DNA from: Prevotellaceae bacterium
Lineage (GTDB): Bacteria; Bacteroidota; Bacteroidia; Bacteroidales; Bacteroidaceae
Length of the DNA: 37,776 nt
Reading direction: 5' to 3'
Assembly (NCBI GenBank): GCA_021153165.1
Contig: JAGKTZ010000011.1
Coordinates: forward strand, 1-37,776
Shown here piece by piece: positions 23,616 to 32,306 of this stretch (position 1 is its first letter; each line of letters begins with the position of its first letter). The position numbers and the translations under genes are program-made. Under the pieces are notes generated by a model that was not told the DNA's origin, made no database searches, and saw only the letters and a list, made by a program, of their open reading frames with translations.

Positions 23616-25226
23616 TTATCTCTTAGTAGATTCTCCTGGCATAGTCACCTTGAACAAATCGCTGGTGGTGTGCTCTTGGTTGATGATTTGCACCATCTTC
23701 TTCACCACATCAGGATTTTCGGCTGCTACGTTGGTATCTTCGTGCACATCGACAGAGAGGTCGTAGAGTTGAGTCGCACCATCTTTGACTACCAACTTCC
23801 AGTCGCCCATACGCAGCGCCATCATGTTGGTTTCGTGGAATTCCCAGTACAGGAATTCGTGCTTTTCCTGTGCGGCATCATTACCACGGAGCGTATTGTT
23901 GAACGACACGCCGTCCCAGCGCTGTGTAGCTGTGCTCGCCTTGCGACTGTAAGCATCGCCATTGAGTCCTGCATAGTCGAGGAGTGTAGGCATCAGGTCG
24001 TAGAATGCCAATTGGTGATCGTTCACTGTTCCTGCTGGCACACCGGGACCTTTGGCAATGAAGGGCACGCGGATACCGCCTTCGTGTGTAGAGCGCTTTG
24101 TGCCACGCAACAGACCATCGCGGTTGAACCATGCGGGATCTGCACCACCCTCTTCGTGAGGTCCGTTGTCCGAGGTGAAGATCACGAGGGTATTGTCAGC
24201 AAGGCCCTTTTCTTCGAGTTTTTTGAAGATTTCACCTACCTGAGTATCGAGACGTGTGATCATAGCTGCGAATTGCGCATGACGGTTGGCGTTCTTGTAA
24301 TACCATGAACCGAATGCACCACCAAAGCCGCTGTCGTCGCAAGCAAACGCCTGGGTGTACTTTTGCAAGATACTGTCATTGGGTTGCCACAATTCTGCGT
24401 GAGGCAGTGTGTAGGTGAAGATGCCGAGGAAGGGTTTGTCGGCTTCCTGACGGTCGATCCAGTCGAGCGCATATTGGTGAATGAGGTCGGCTGTGTATTG
24501 CGCACGATTTTCATAGTCGGGGTGACCTGACGATACGTCGCGGTGCTGGATATTCTGCTTCAATGTATCCACAACGATATGCTTGTCGCCATACTTTTCG
24601 GGGTCGTAGCGATTGAGGAAGTTGGGATAGTAGGTGTGTGCCTGGAATTGGCAGATAGGTCCGTAGTAGCAGTCGATGCCGCGCTTGTTGGGCAATGACG
24701 CCGAACTGCTGGTGCCAGAAGCACTGGTGATGGTGTTGCCCTGAGCATCGACCTTGTAGGTATCGGGGTACTGCAGGTTGTAGTAACCACCAGCCCACTT
24801 GCCAAACATACCGGTGCGGTAGCCGGCTTCCTTGAACAATTCGGGCACAATCTTGTGCGTATTCTTATAGGGTTCCTGACCGATGATGCGATAGTCGGGG
24901 TTAGAGCCAAACATATTTTCCTGGCGAGCGCTTTGCCAGTACTCGCGGTTACCACGTACGTGTACGTGGCCTGTGTGTTGACCTGTCATGAAACTTGCAC
25001 GCGAGGGCGCACTCACAGGGCTACCAGCGTAGGCTTGAGTGAAGCGCATGCCTTCGGCTGCCATTTTGTCGAGGTTGGGTGTCGAGATCAATTGCTGACC
25101 ATAGCAACCCAGGTCGCCATAACCCATATCGTCGCACATAATATAGATAATATTAGGGCGATCTTGTGCTGCCGCCAAAGCTGGCAGGGTACCGGCGATA
25201 AGCATTAATGCATTCTTTTTCTTCAT
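23616..25226 (-). CDS. Sulfatase, serine-type (S1 family), exported
   Basis: About 536 residues from the ATG at 25226, chosen because it begins the signal peptide (MKKKNALMLIAG...AAAQ). Motifs: IIYIMCDDMGYGDLGCYG, maturation motif S-A-P-S-R with Ser72 as the formylglycine site, GMFGKWAGG, and FTSDNGPHEEGG. It is closest in form to arylsulfatase A-type enzymes on glycans. Like the sulfatase at 13344 it needs an anSME encoded elsewhere. It is the first gene of a possible operon with the secreted lectin-like protein downstream; together they suggest use of a sulfated polysaccharide, but no SusC/SusD pair is nearby. Confidence 0.9.
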   Translation of the reverse strand: MKKKNALMLIAGTLPALAAAQDRPNIIYIMCDDMGYGDLGCYGQQLISTPNLDKMAAEGMRFTQAYAGSPVSAPSRASFMTGQHTGHVHVRGNREYWQSARQENMFGSNPDYRIIGQEPYKNTHKIVPELFKEAGYRTGMFGKWAGGYYNLQYPDTYKVDAQGNTITSASGTSSSASLPNKRGIDCYYGPICQFQAHTYYPNFLNRYDPEKYGDKHIVVDTLKQNIQHRDVSSGHPDYENRAQYTADLIHQYALDWIDRQEADKPFLGIFTYTLPHAELWQPNDSILQKYTQAFACDDSGFGGAFGSWYYKNANRHAQFAAMITRLDTQVGEIFKKLEEKGLADNTLVIFTSDNGPHEEGGADPAWFNRDGLLRGTKRSTHEGGIRVPFIAKGPGVPAGTVNDHQLAFYDLMPTLLDYAGLNGDAYSRKASTATQRWDGVSFNNTLRGNDAAQEKHEFLYWEFHETNMMALRMGDWKLVVKDGATQLYDLSVDVHEDTNVAAENPDVVKKMVQIINQEHTTSDLFKVTMPGESTKR

Positions 25227-25256
25227 AGATATTTTAGGTTTGTATTGTCCTATCCG

Positions 25257-25264
25257 CAAATATA
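25257..25264 (-). promoter_or_regulatory. -7 element of the second sulfatase gene
   Basis: The minus strand reads TATATTTG (TAnnTTTG), about 30 nt before the start. No convincing -33 element was found. Confidence 0.5.
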
Positions 25265-25480
25265 GTCAATATAAATTAGATGGAAAAGAAAAAACTTATT
25301 TTTCACAGAAAAATAGTGAGGGGTAGTGAAATGAGATAAACTTCGTTTTCTGATGTGTCAAATTGTGAATATTCTTTGTACTGTAATGCGTGTCCGATTC
25401 TCTCTGTTGGATGGCCTATTTTATCGCTTATACCTTTGGTCCTGATGAACCGATTCTGGTTGAATTTGGACTATTGTGTG

Positions 25481-25510
25481 TTGTCGGGAAGCGGATTTTC
25501 TTTAATTTTG
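25481..25510 (+). promoter_or_regulatory. Promoter of the GNAT acetyltransferase gene
   Basis: TTG at 25481-25483 and TAATTTTG at 25503-25510 are 19 nt apart. The ATG at 25535 follows at 24 nt, which also supports that start over earlier in-frame codons. Confidence 0.65.
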
Positions 25511-25534
25511 CAGTTCGTAAATTCAATATATCCT

Positions 25535-26017
25535 ATGATACGCCCACTCTTACTATCCGATACGCCGCAAATCCTAAATATTTATCGCCATTATGTGGAG
25601 GCGACCACCATCTCCTTCGAATTGGTGCCGCCCACTCTCGAGGAGATGCGTCAGCGCTTGGCTTTGTTCTTGGAACAAGGTTCGTGCTGGGTGTGCGAGG
25701 AACAAGGTGAGATAGTGGGTTACTGCTACTCGCATCCATGGAAAGAGCGTGCCGCCTATCATTTGACTCAGGAAACTACCATCTATCTTGCTCCGCAGTG
25801 GCAGGGCCGAGGGCTTGGTCGACAACTGATGCTTCGCTTGATAGAGTCGTGTAGACAAAGGGGTTGCTGTGCACTCATCGCTTGTATCACAGCCAACAAT
25901 CATGCAAGCTGTCGTCTGCACGAAGCATTAGGGTTTAAGAAGGTGTCGCATTTTGAAAGGGTAGGGTACAAGTTAGGGCAATATTTGGATGTGGTGGATT
26001 ATGAATTGTTGCTCTGA
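25535..26017 (+). CDS. GNAT N-acetyltransferase, phosphinothricin/methionine sulfoximine acetyltransferase-like
   Basis: 160 residues from the ATG at 25535. The frame is open further upstream, but the promoter lies inside that extension. The N-terminal IRPLLLSDTPQILNIYRHYV and then FELVPPTLEEM match the Pat/MnaT (YncA) subfamily. The acetyl-CoA loop is QWQGRGLGRQLM, and ACITANNHASCRLHEALGFKK is the usual second half. It would acetylate amino groups of small amino-acid analogues; the true substrate is unknown. It is the only + gene in a block of - genes, and meets the SGNH gene tail to tail. Confidence 0.88.
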   Translation: MIRPLLLSDTPQILNIYRHYVEATTISFELVPPTLEEMRQRLALFLEQGSCWVCEEQGEIVGYCYSHPWKERAAYHLTQETTIYLAPQWQGRGLGRQLMLRLIESCRQRGCCALIACITANNHASCRLHEALGFKKVSHFERVGYKLGQYLDVVDYELLL

Positions 26018-26051
26018 TTGACCCTTGATTTTTAAGTCTTTAGTAGATCTG

Positions 26052-26114
26052 AAAAAAAGTCTAACCTTTTTTGAAAAAAGTCTTGTTTTTTTTGAAAAAG
26101 ATTAGACTTTTTTT
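26052..26114. repeat. Intergenic inverted repeat, likely bidirectional terminator
   Basis: A-run plus GTCTAACC plus T-run (26052-26072) is mirrored by AAAAAGATTAGAC plus T-run (26095-26114). The unit AAAAAAGGTTAGAC with its T-run also occurs at 6966-6987. It sits between converging genes, so termination on both strands is likely. The remaining bases up to 26229 hold no gene. Confidence 0.65.
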
Positions 26115-26229
26115 AAACCATGCTTCGTTTTTTTTACGGAGGTGTCTTTTCTTGATTTTAGTAGACGGTTTTTGGCTTCATTAGCTGAATAGGTTTACAC
26201 TATGTCGTTCTATGATCTCATTATACCCG

Positions 26230-26460
26230 TTATTTCACCATTACCTTTTTGCCATTGATGATATAAACACCAGCAGTAGTAATGCCGTTGATGCGGCGGC
26301 CGCTGAGGTCGTAGACTACCTTAACACCTGTATTGCCAGTTGCTACACCGTCAATTGTGGTTGGAGTAAAGTCGCCAAACTTGAAACCTTGACCTTGCTG
26401 TGCTGCTGGCACTGCAGAAACAGGCAGATAAGCCTTACCGCCATTGTTGAGGAATGCGGT
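26230..26460 (-). repeat. 3' end nearly identical to that of the paralogue at 30376
   Basis: By eye the last ~230 bases of this gene match 30376-30606 at about nine bases in ten, clearly closer than the rest of the two paralogues. This could reflect gene conversion or recent duplication with selection on the C-terminus. Confidence 0.7.
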
Positions 26461-29400
26461 GCCATTGCGTTTATTCATTGCCGCCTTATACAACCCCACA
26501 CCCATATTGCTATTGGAAAGTATATAGCCCTCATGGATAATATAGCTATCCACAAAATTCCCTTCTAAAAGGTTATCTTCTACACTCGCACCTGTCTTTG
26601 TAGTATATGGCAAGGTATATTCTCCAGCGACTTCCGCATATAAAATCACAGCAGTCAATGCAGGAATTACGTCATGCTCTATAGGCGTAAGTTTTACGCT
26701 ACCATCATGAAATGCACCTTCTTGAATATAATAAGCAGAGATACCATCCACTTCACTTAAATCAACATTGTATGTAGTAAACATTGTTGAATATTTTGTT
26801 TCATCAATATTCACCTTAAATCCTTCCACCTTTTTGGCTTCGTATGCATAATGAATAGTCCAGCTACCATTACCTGTATTATATATAGGGGCAGAGTTTG
26901 GCCATTGGCAGTTTATCCATTTATTATCTTGATTTACGAATCTTACCAAACAAGGGTCCTCGTCTTGTTCTATATCGATGTATGGTTCTGCATCATCGTA
27001 ATAACTGTTTTGTGCTCTTTGTGGATGAGTCGCAGCAAACTTTGCCGCACCTGCAATCGCACCAAAATCTTTTGGTGAAGTCGTTTGCATGTATGTGCCA
27101 TCAGTTCTCTTTAGATAGAACTTACCCGCCGCGCCTTGCACTGGTTGCCAGATATACACAGCATCATTTGAAAAGTCTCTACTATAATTTGCTTCGTTCG
27201 CGTTGGCAAACAACCAATCGTGATTACCCGACGATAGATTTTTTATCGCAATATATGTCGGTTCAGTCTTTGCGTTCAGTTCGTTTGCTGTTAGAGGGTG
27301 AGGACTAAGTTGAAAAGTAGCAGTCCCCAGAGGGCCTGGCTCTGGTTCAGGTTTATCAGTTCCTTCCTTTTCTACGTCCATCATTATCTTTGTTAGGCCA
27401 TAGAAGCAGCCATTATTATTTGTACCCTTATATAGTTTCAGAATTACAGTCAATTTACCATCTACCGCAGAAATATTATCTACAGCAAACGTCACATCTT
27501 TAGGTTCTCCACCGCCTACCATGATACTTTCGTCTGTGACTGCAGGTAGGACCACGAGGCTCGATTCATTTTCTCCGTAACTACAAACAAAGTTGCAATG
27601 ACGTATCTCTGTTGCACCTTGCCATTGACCAGACTTATTCAGGGCAACACTACGGAACGTAAAGTTTTTAATGCGCACGTCATTGTCCAGTCCTGAGATT
27701 TCCAGAGTATAAGTGATTGGTGAAGTTTCAGTCGTAGCATTTGTATTGACATTCACGCACAATATACTTTGATCGGCAGCATTATTGTCGACCAACCACG
27801 ACGCAGCACCTGCAGCCTTAATTGTCGCAGTCATGCCATCAATAGCTTTGCCGCTTGCGTCTGTAATATTGACGACAGAATTAGCAAGCGTACTTCCTCG
27901 TGTAAACGAAAAATGTAACGCTTCCTCAAGTGCTGGTACTTCAGGCGCTTCCACGACAGATTCTATCTTGTATTGGCAACCTGTATCGTTGCGGTCTTGT
28001 CCTGTTCCGCCACTGCTCCAATTGTAGACTTTCCAGCCTAAATCGGAATTGGTCTGATTCAATTGCACCGTGCTACTCTTGATAATATACAGACCAGGCG
28101 AATTGCTGTATTCAAAAGTCCAACCTTTTGCAGGTTTCTCGGTTGTGGTATAAATTGCTGTATTGTAGGAAGAGTTGGGGTTGAGATAAGTCGAATTTTC
28201 TCTATTGACTATATCAACGCTACCATCACCTCTATCCACAAACTTCCACTGGCTTTTAGCCAAATTATTAGTTTCTGTACCTGTAGCTATTACCCCTACA
28301 CCATTAGATGTCAGATAACGACTACCACGATTAGGGGTATAGAGTTTATACCAATATTCTTCGCCGCCACTACTTTTTTGAGGTTGATTGATACCACGGA
28401 GGGCGTTCGAAGCCGCCGAAGTAATTTGTGAAACTATTGTTGTAAATTCAGTTTCACTACCGCCGTTCGACAATAACGCATAGGCAGCATCAACCAAAGA
28501 ATTCAGTTCGGCTAGGGCGGATGCAGAATATTCACCAGCACCATCACCTTGCTTCAGTTTACTTGCCACGACCAAGGCATTACCCAATGCACTGCGCAAT
28601 TCGAATGTTCGATAATTGCGCCTAGCTTCTTCATCAGTCAATGGCGAGAAATTTTCGTCGGGCAAGGCTTGTGCAATCTTTTGTGCCACCTTGACATAAC
28701 CAAAAGCATTCAGGTAACTATTGCTGAAATAACTACTGCTTGCCACATTGTTGCTCACGAAGTCAGTATAAATATCAATATATTCTATCTTAGCATCGTT
28801 TGCAGCGATTGTTTTCAGTTTTTCATTGAATGGTACAACACGATTTGTATTAGTGTATGAACTTGATGTAGGCTGTGCACTCATCAAGCAAATAGTAGCA
28901 TTGGGGGCATATTGCTTGATTTTGTTCACTACATTCATATAATTCGTCTCGATAGTCGAGAGCGAAACCGAACCATTCAACTCGGCAGCACCACCATAAA
29001 GCAATACTTTCGAGGGTTGACAACTACCGCTACGATTATTAAAGATGATAGGAACCTCTTGTGCCATAATATCAAGTCCTGGAGTACCATAACCCCAACC
29101 AGAACCACGGTTCTTCACCTTATTACTACGGAGCAATTCGTGCCATGCACCGCCATGTATCATTTCATCACCAATCACCATCACGTCACCAGGGTTGACT
29201 GGTAACATACTGAAGATGGTAGCACGCATAGCCAGCGAGGTATGACTGATACCGCCTGTACTTTGTGCCGTAGCACAGTTTTCTGGATAAACAGTTTTAG
29301 TACCAATTAAGGTTTCTATTTGCTTGGTCCAAACTTGATAGCCAGAAGCCTTCAAATGCAAACCATCCAGAGAATGCGTCTGATCTGTAGTCAAACTAAT

Positions 29401-29925
29401 CAAACCATCCCACAGATCGACATAAGTAATATTGTAATCCCTGCAGAGCACCTTCAGGCGTTCGTTGGTCTCTGCCAACTGCGATAGTTCTCTGTTATAA
29501 ACACTGGGCAGGATACCCTGAATATAGATTTCTGTTTCGGGAGACACGCGCTGCAACCTGTCCACCATAATACGTGTATCCTCCACGATGGCATCTATAT
29601 TGCGACTACCGTTTTTACCTAGATCATTTGTGCCAATCATGAAAAACACCTTCTTAGGTTTTCCCACTGCTACGGCTTCAATATGCTCCACGGTCTCGTT
29701 GATAAAGGTTCCCCACACACCCCGGTTCAAAATATTGGCATCCGAACCAAAGGCCTCCCACCACTCGTGCATATTGGTGATACTATTGCCCACAAACACG
29801 ATGCTCTTGTCATTGACAGGGAGCACCTTGAACAAATCATATTTGTGAGCCCGAAATGGATCCGTCACCGCATATGCAAAGACCGCCAAACATAAACAAA
29901 TGACGATAGACAATATTCTTTTCAT
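26230..29925 (-). CDS. Secreted SGNH/GDSL hydrolase with a second, degenerate SGNH domain and lectin-like modules
   Basis: 1231 residues with a signal peptide (1-19). The first SGNH domain (about 30-208) is complete: VGNSIT with Ser48, GTND at 98-101, and DGLH with Asp187/His190, as in sialate- or carbohydrate-O-acetylesterases. The second (about 245-422) aligns in order but has GDEM, GGAAELN and SNSY in place of the three catalytic blocks. Residues 430-515 are helical (FIVAR-like). Residues 520-655 look like a ricin-type beta-trefoil. Residues 667-1231 are homologous to the whole mature 581-residue protein and end in a sorting-like tail, GVYIINGKKVMVK. It probably removes acetyl groups from surface or mucin glycans outside the cell; this is inferred. 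It has its own promoter. Confidence 0.8.
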   Translation of the reverse strand: MKRILSIVICLCLAVFAYAVTDPFRAHKYDLFKVLPVNDKSIVFVGNSITNMHEWWEAFGSDANILNRGVWGTFINETVEHIEAVAVGKPKKVFFMIGTNDLGKNGSRNIDAIVEDTRIMVDRLQRVSPETEIYIQGILPSVYNRELSQLAETNERLKVLCRDYNITYVDLWDGLISLTTDQTHSLDGLHLKASGYQVWTKQIETLIGTKTVYPENCATAQSTGGISHTSLAMRATIFSMLPVNPGDVMVIGDEMIHGGAWHELLRSNKVKNRGSGWGYGTPGLDIMAQEVPIIFNNRSGSCQPSKVLLYGGAAELNGSVSLSTIETNYMNVVNKIKQYAPNATICLMSAQPTSSSYTNTNRVVPFNEKLKTIAANDAKIEYIDIYTDFVSNNVASSSYFSNSYLNAFGYVKVAQKIAQALPDENFSPLTDEEARRNYRTFELRSALGNALVVASKLKQGDGAGEYSASALAELNSLVDAAYALLSNGGSETEFTTIVSQITSAASNALRGINQPQKSSGGEEYWYKLYTPNRGSRYLTSNGVGVIATGTETNNLAKSQWKFVDRGDGSVDIVNRENSTYLNPNSSYNTAIYTTTEKPAKGWTFEYSNSPGLYIIKSSTVQLNQTNSDLGWKVYNWSSGGTGQDRNDTGCQYKIESVVEAPEVPALEEALHFSFTRGSTLANSVVNITDASGKAIDGMTATIKAAGAASWLVDNNAADQSILCVNVNTNATTETSPITYTLEISGLDNDVRIKNFTFRSVALNKSGQWQGATEIRHCNFVCSYGENESSLVVLPAVTDESIMVGGGEPKDVTFAVDNISAVDGKLTVILKLYKGTNNNGCFYGLTKIMMDVEKEGTDKPEPEPGPLGTATFQLSPHPLTANELNAKTEPTYIAIKNLSSGNHDWLFANANEANYSRDFSNDAVYIWQPVQGAAGKFYLKRTDGTYMQTTSPKDFGAIAGAAKFAATHPQRAQNSYYDDAEPYIDIEQDEDPCLVRFVNQDNKWINCQWPNSAPIYNTGNGSWTIHYAYEAKKVEGFKVNIDETKYSTMFTTYNVDLSEVDGISAYYIQEGAFHDGSVKLTPIEHDVIPALTAVILYAEVAGEYTLPYTTKTGASVEDNLLEGNFVDSYIIHEGYILSNSNMGVGLYKAAMNKRNGTAFLNNGGKAYLPVSAVPAAQQGQGFKFGDFTPTTIDGVATGNTGVKVVYDLSGRRINGITTAGVYIINGKKVMVK

Positions 29926-29967
29926 AATTAAATAGATTTAAGGGATGTTTTATTTTATATAAAAATA

Positions 29968-29999
29968 CAAAGTTAATTAATTTGCACAATTAAATCAAC
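29968..29999 (-). promoter_or_regulatory. Promoter of the SGNH gene
   Basis: On the minus strand GTTG (29996-29999) and TAACTTTG (29968-29975) are separated by 20 nt. The start codon is 42 nt further on. Confidence 0.65.
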
Positions 30000-30066
30000 C
30001 TTTAGCCCCTTTTGTTGATTCATTAAGACTTCAAGACAAAGATTAAGTATTCTTCTTCAAAATACA

Positions 30067-30096
30067 AATGGCCCGCTACTCACGTAGAAGGCCATT
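30067..30096 (-). terminator. Hairpin after the 60-residue small protein gene
   Basis: AATGGCC (30067-30073) pairs with GGCCATT (30090-30096). The minus-strand flank is only moderately T-rich, so efficiency is uncertain. Confidence 0.4.
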
Positions 30097-30161
30097 CAAT
30101 TAAAAACTTGCGTATAATTTAAAAAGATTACTTTTTATTGGGATAGTCCCAATGCGTTTAA

Positions 30162-30344
30162 TTATTCCCAAGGACTGCCGCCCCACTGATTTTCGCCCCA
30201 CATGCCTTCTTTCTTGTTGGACAGTTGGACGCCTTCGTCAGACGAGTTTACTCTTTCGTCGTTCAGTCCCATAGACACTGCGAGCACTTGCTCTGCTTCT
30301 ATTCCAATAACCTCAGTATTGGGTTTGATATATACTTTCTTCAT
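30162..30344 (-). CDS. Trp-rich small protein (60 residues), unknown
   Basis: A short protein beginning MKKVYIKPNTEVIGIEAEQ, a form I have seen on many short Bacteroidales proteins that start Met-Lys-Lys-x-Tyr-x-x-Pro. The middle is hydrophilic. The end has three Trp and several Gly in a short span (GMWGENQWGGSPWE). There is no signal peptide and no membrane segment. It follows the 581-residue secreted protein gene by 31 nt and is probably in the same transcript. The conserved-looking N-terminus with a variable Trp/Gly tail recalls leader-core layouts of modified peptides, but no modifying enzyme is nearby. Function is unknown. Confidence 0.7.
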   Translation of the reverse strand: MKKVYIKPNTEVIGIEAEQVLAVSMGLNDERVNSSDEGVQLSNKKEGMWGENQWGGSPWE

Positions 30345-30375
30345 GATATGTCGATTTATGATGCGTTATACCTAT

Positions 30376-30606
30376 TTATTTCACCATTACCTTTTTGCCA
30401 TTGATGATGTATACACCAGCAGTAGTAATGCTATTGATGCGGCGGCCGCCGAGGTCGTAGATAACCTTAACACCTGTGTTACCAGTTGCTACACCGTCAA
30501 TTGCAGTTGAAGTAAAGTCACCAAACTTGAAACCTTGAACTTGCTGAGCTGCTGGCACTGCAGAAGCAGGCAGATAAGCCTTGCCGCCATTGTTGAGGAA
30601 TGCGGT
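30376..30606 (-). repeat. 3' end nearly identical to that of the paralogue at 26230
   Basis: The partner copy of 26230-26460, in the same orientation, so recombination between them would delete about 4.1 kb including the 60-residue gene. Confidence 0.7.
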
Positions 30607-32121
30607 GTTATCTTTCTTGTTCAATTCGACTTTATACAGACCGACACCAGACGCAGGATTAGACAAGATATAGGATTCGCCTACGACGTTAGTGTTGACA
30701 AATGTGCCTTGCAGGAGGTTGCCTGCCAATGCCGCACCATCTTCTGTAGTGTAGGGCAATGTATATTCGCCAGCGCTTTCTGCATAAAGAATGACAGGAG
30801 TGTAAGCTGGAATAACGTTGGATTCAACTTGTGTGAGAGTCACATAGTCATTGTTGAAGCTGCCTTCCTTGATATAATAAGCCGAAACGCCTTCTGCTTG
30901 ACTCAAATCAACACTATATGTGGTGTACATTGTAGAATATTTAGCAGCAGAGATGTTTGCTTTGAAACCTTCTACCTTTTCTAATTCGTAAACATAATGA
31001 ATGGTCCAACCTCCTTCTCCTGTGTTGTACAAAGGAGTACCTGAGTCACCATTTTGTACGTTTATCCAGTTGCTTCCTGTAACAAAGCGTACCAACTTGG
31101 GATCATCACTGCCTTCAATATAATCTTGCGAGGCGGCATCTCCATTAAATCTAGTACTACTAATACTACCTGTAGATGTAGGATTAGTTGTAGTAAATTG
31201 AGCAGCATTGTCTATCGTGCCAAAGTCTTTAGGAGAAGTCGCTTGCATATATGTGCCATCCAACTTTTTCAGGTAGTAGCTACCAGCTACGCCTTCTGTC
31301 ACAGGTTCCCATACAAAGATTACAGTTTCATCATAGGTTGCTTTTGAATAAGGTGCAGCACCAGTATTACCTACAAACCAATAGTTGTTAGTTTCTGACA
31401 GATTTTTAATAGCGATATACATTGGTGCAGTAGCCGCCATCAGTTGAGATGAAGTCAAATTGGCGCCTTTGAATTGGTATGTAGTGGGAGTTTCAGGTTC
31501 GAGCATTTCTTCTACACCTAATACAATTTCGGCAAGGCCGAAGAAGCAACCGGGGTTGTTAGTACCTTTGGTAATTGTCAGTACTAATGTAGTTGGTTCG
31601 GTGATTTCGCATGGTGTCTCGTTTTCTGCTTCGTGTAGCTTGTGAGTTACGCCGTTTGTAACACATAATCTTGCAATTTCAAGATCTGTATAAGAAGCGA
31701 AACTGTTATTATTAGCCATCGCTTGAATATTCCAGTGTCGAGCGGGTTCATCAGCCGTATTACCTTGGTGAGCGCCGCCCCCATTCATTGCGTGAATATC
31801 CAAGCTCAACTGATTTGCCATCAATCTGCTTAAGCCATTAATGGTAAAGGTCATTGTAATTGTTGGAGTTGTGTTGGCATTAACATCAGGGCAAATGATA
31901 TTAGTCTGAGTTGCCAGTTCGCCATTACTTTTCCAAGTTGATGTAGAACCACTTAATGCAACGGTTGCCGAAGCACCGGAAATTGGATTTCCGTCTTGGT
32001 CATTTACCGCAATAGAGATGTCTTGTCCATTACGTGTGAACGACAATTTAACAGCCGTAGTCTGTGCCCAAGTTGCAACAGCAAAAGTGCACAATAAAAA
32101 AGAGAGTAAAATCTTTCTCAT
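30376..32121 (-). CDS. Secreted protein paralogous to the back half of the SGNH protein
   Basis: 581 residues with a signal peptide ending in ATWAQ. The mature part aligns throughout with residues about 667-1231 of the protein encoded at 26230-29925: SFTR near the start, KGTNNPGCFFGLAEI, YIAIKNLS, LDGTYMQATSPKDFG, GGWTIHY, KYSTMYTTYSVDLS, and the tail GRRIN...GVYIINGKKVMVK. No catalytic domain is visible, so it looks like a stand-alone binding/anchoring module set. The tail is like a T9SS type A sorting signal. It is first in a likely operon with the 60-residue protein. Confidence 0.75.
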   Translation of the reverse strand: MRKILLSFLLCTFAVATWAQTTAVKLSFTRNGQDISIAVNDQDGNPISGASATVALSGSTSTWKSNGELATQTNIICPDVNANTTPTITMTFTINGLSRLMANQLSLDIHAMNGGGAHQGNTADEPARHWNIQAMANNNSFASYTDLEIARLCVTNGVTHKLHEAENETPCEITEPTTLVLTITKGTNNPGCFFGLAEIVLGVEEMLEPETPTTYQFKGANLTSSQLMAATAPMYIAIKNLSETNNYWFVGNTGAAPYSKATYDETVIFVWEPVTEGVAGSYYLKKLDGTYMQATSPKDFGTIDNAAQFTTTNPTSTGSISSTRFNGDAASQDYIEGSDDPKLVRFVTGSNWINVQNGDSGTPLYNTGEGGWTIHYVYELEKVEGFKANISAAKYSTMYTTYSVDLSQAEGVSAYYIKEGSFNNDYVTLTQVESNVIPAYTPVILYAESAGEYTLPYTTEDGAALAGNLLQGTFVNTNVVGESYILSNPASGVGLYKVELNKKDNTAFLNNGGKAYLPASAVPAAQQVQGFKFGDFTSTAIDGVATGNTGVKVIYDLGGRRINSITTAGVYIINGKKVMVK

Positions 32122-32155
32122 AGTTTCTGTTTTTTGATTTTATACAATTTAGTTG

Positions 32156-32163
32156 CAAATCTA
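32156..32163 (-). promoter_or_regulatory. -7 element of the 581-residue protein gene
   Basis: The minus strand reads TAGATTTG, 34 nt before the start codon. No well-placed -33 element was found. Confidence 0.5.
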
Positions 32164-32306
32164 ACCAAAAACTTTTGTTTTACCCCCCCAATAGTTAAAA
32201 GATGTTAAGGGTTGAAAAAATGGTATTTTATCTCCCAATGCATACCGTAAAATCATCCTTTTGATAAGAGGTAATGCTCGTGTTTGACAAATACCATTGA
32301 TTAGAA

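Noticed and set aside
23670..24308. 212-residue frame on +
   Set aside because: It is antisense to the sulfatase with intact motifs.
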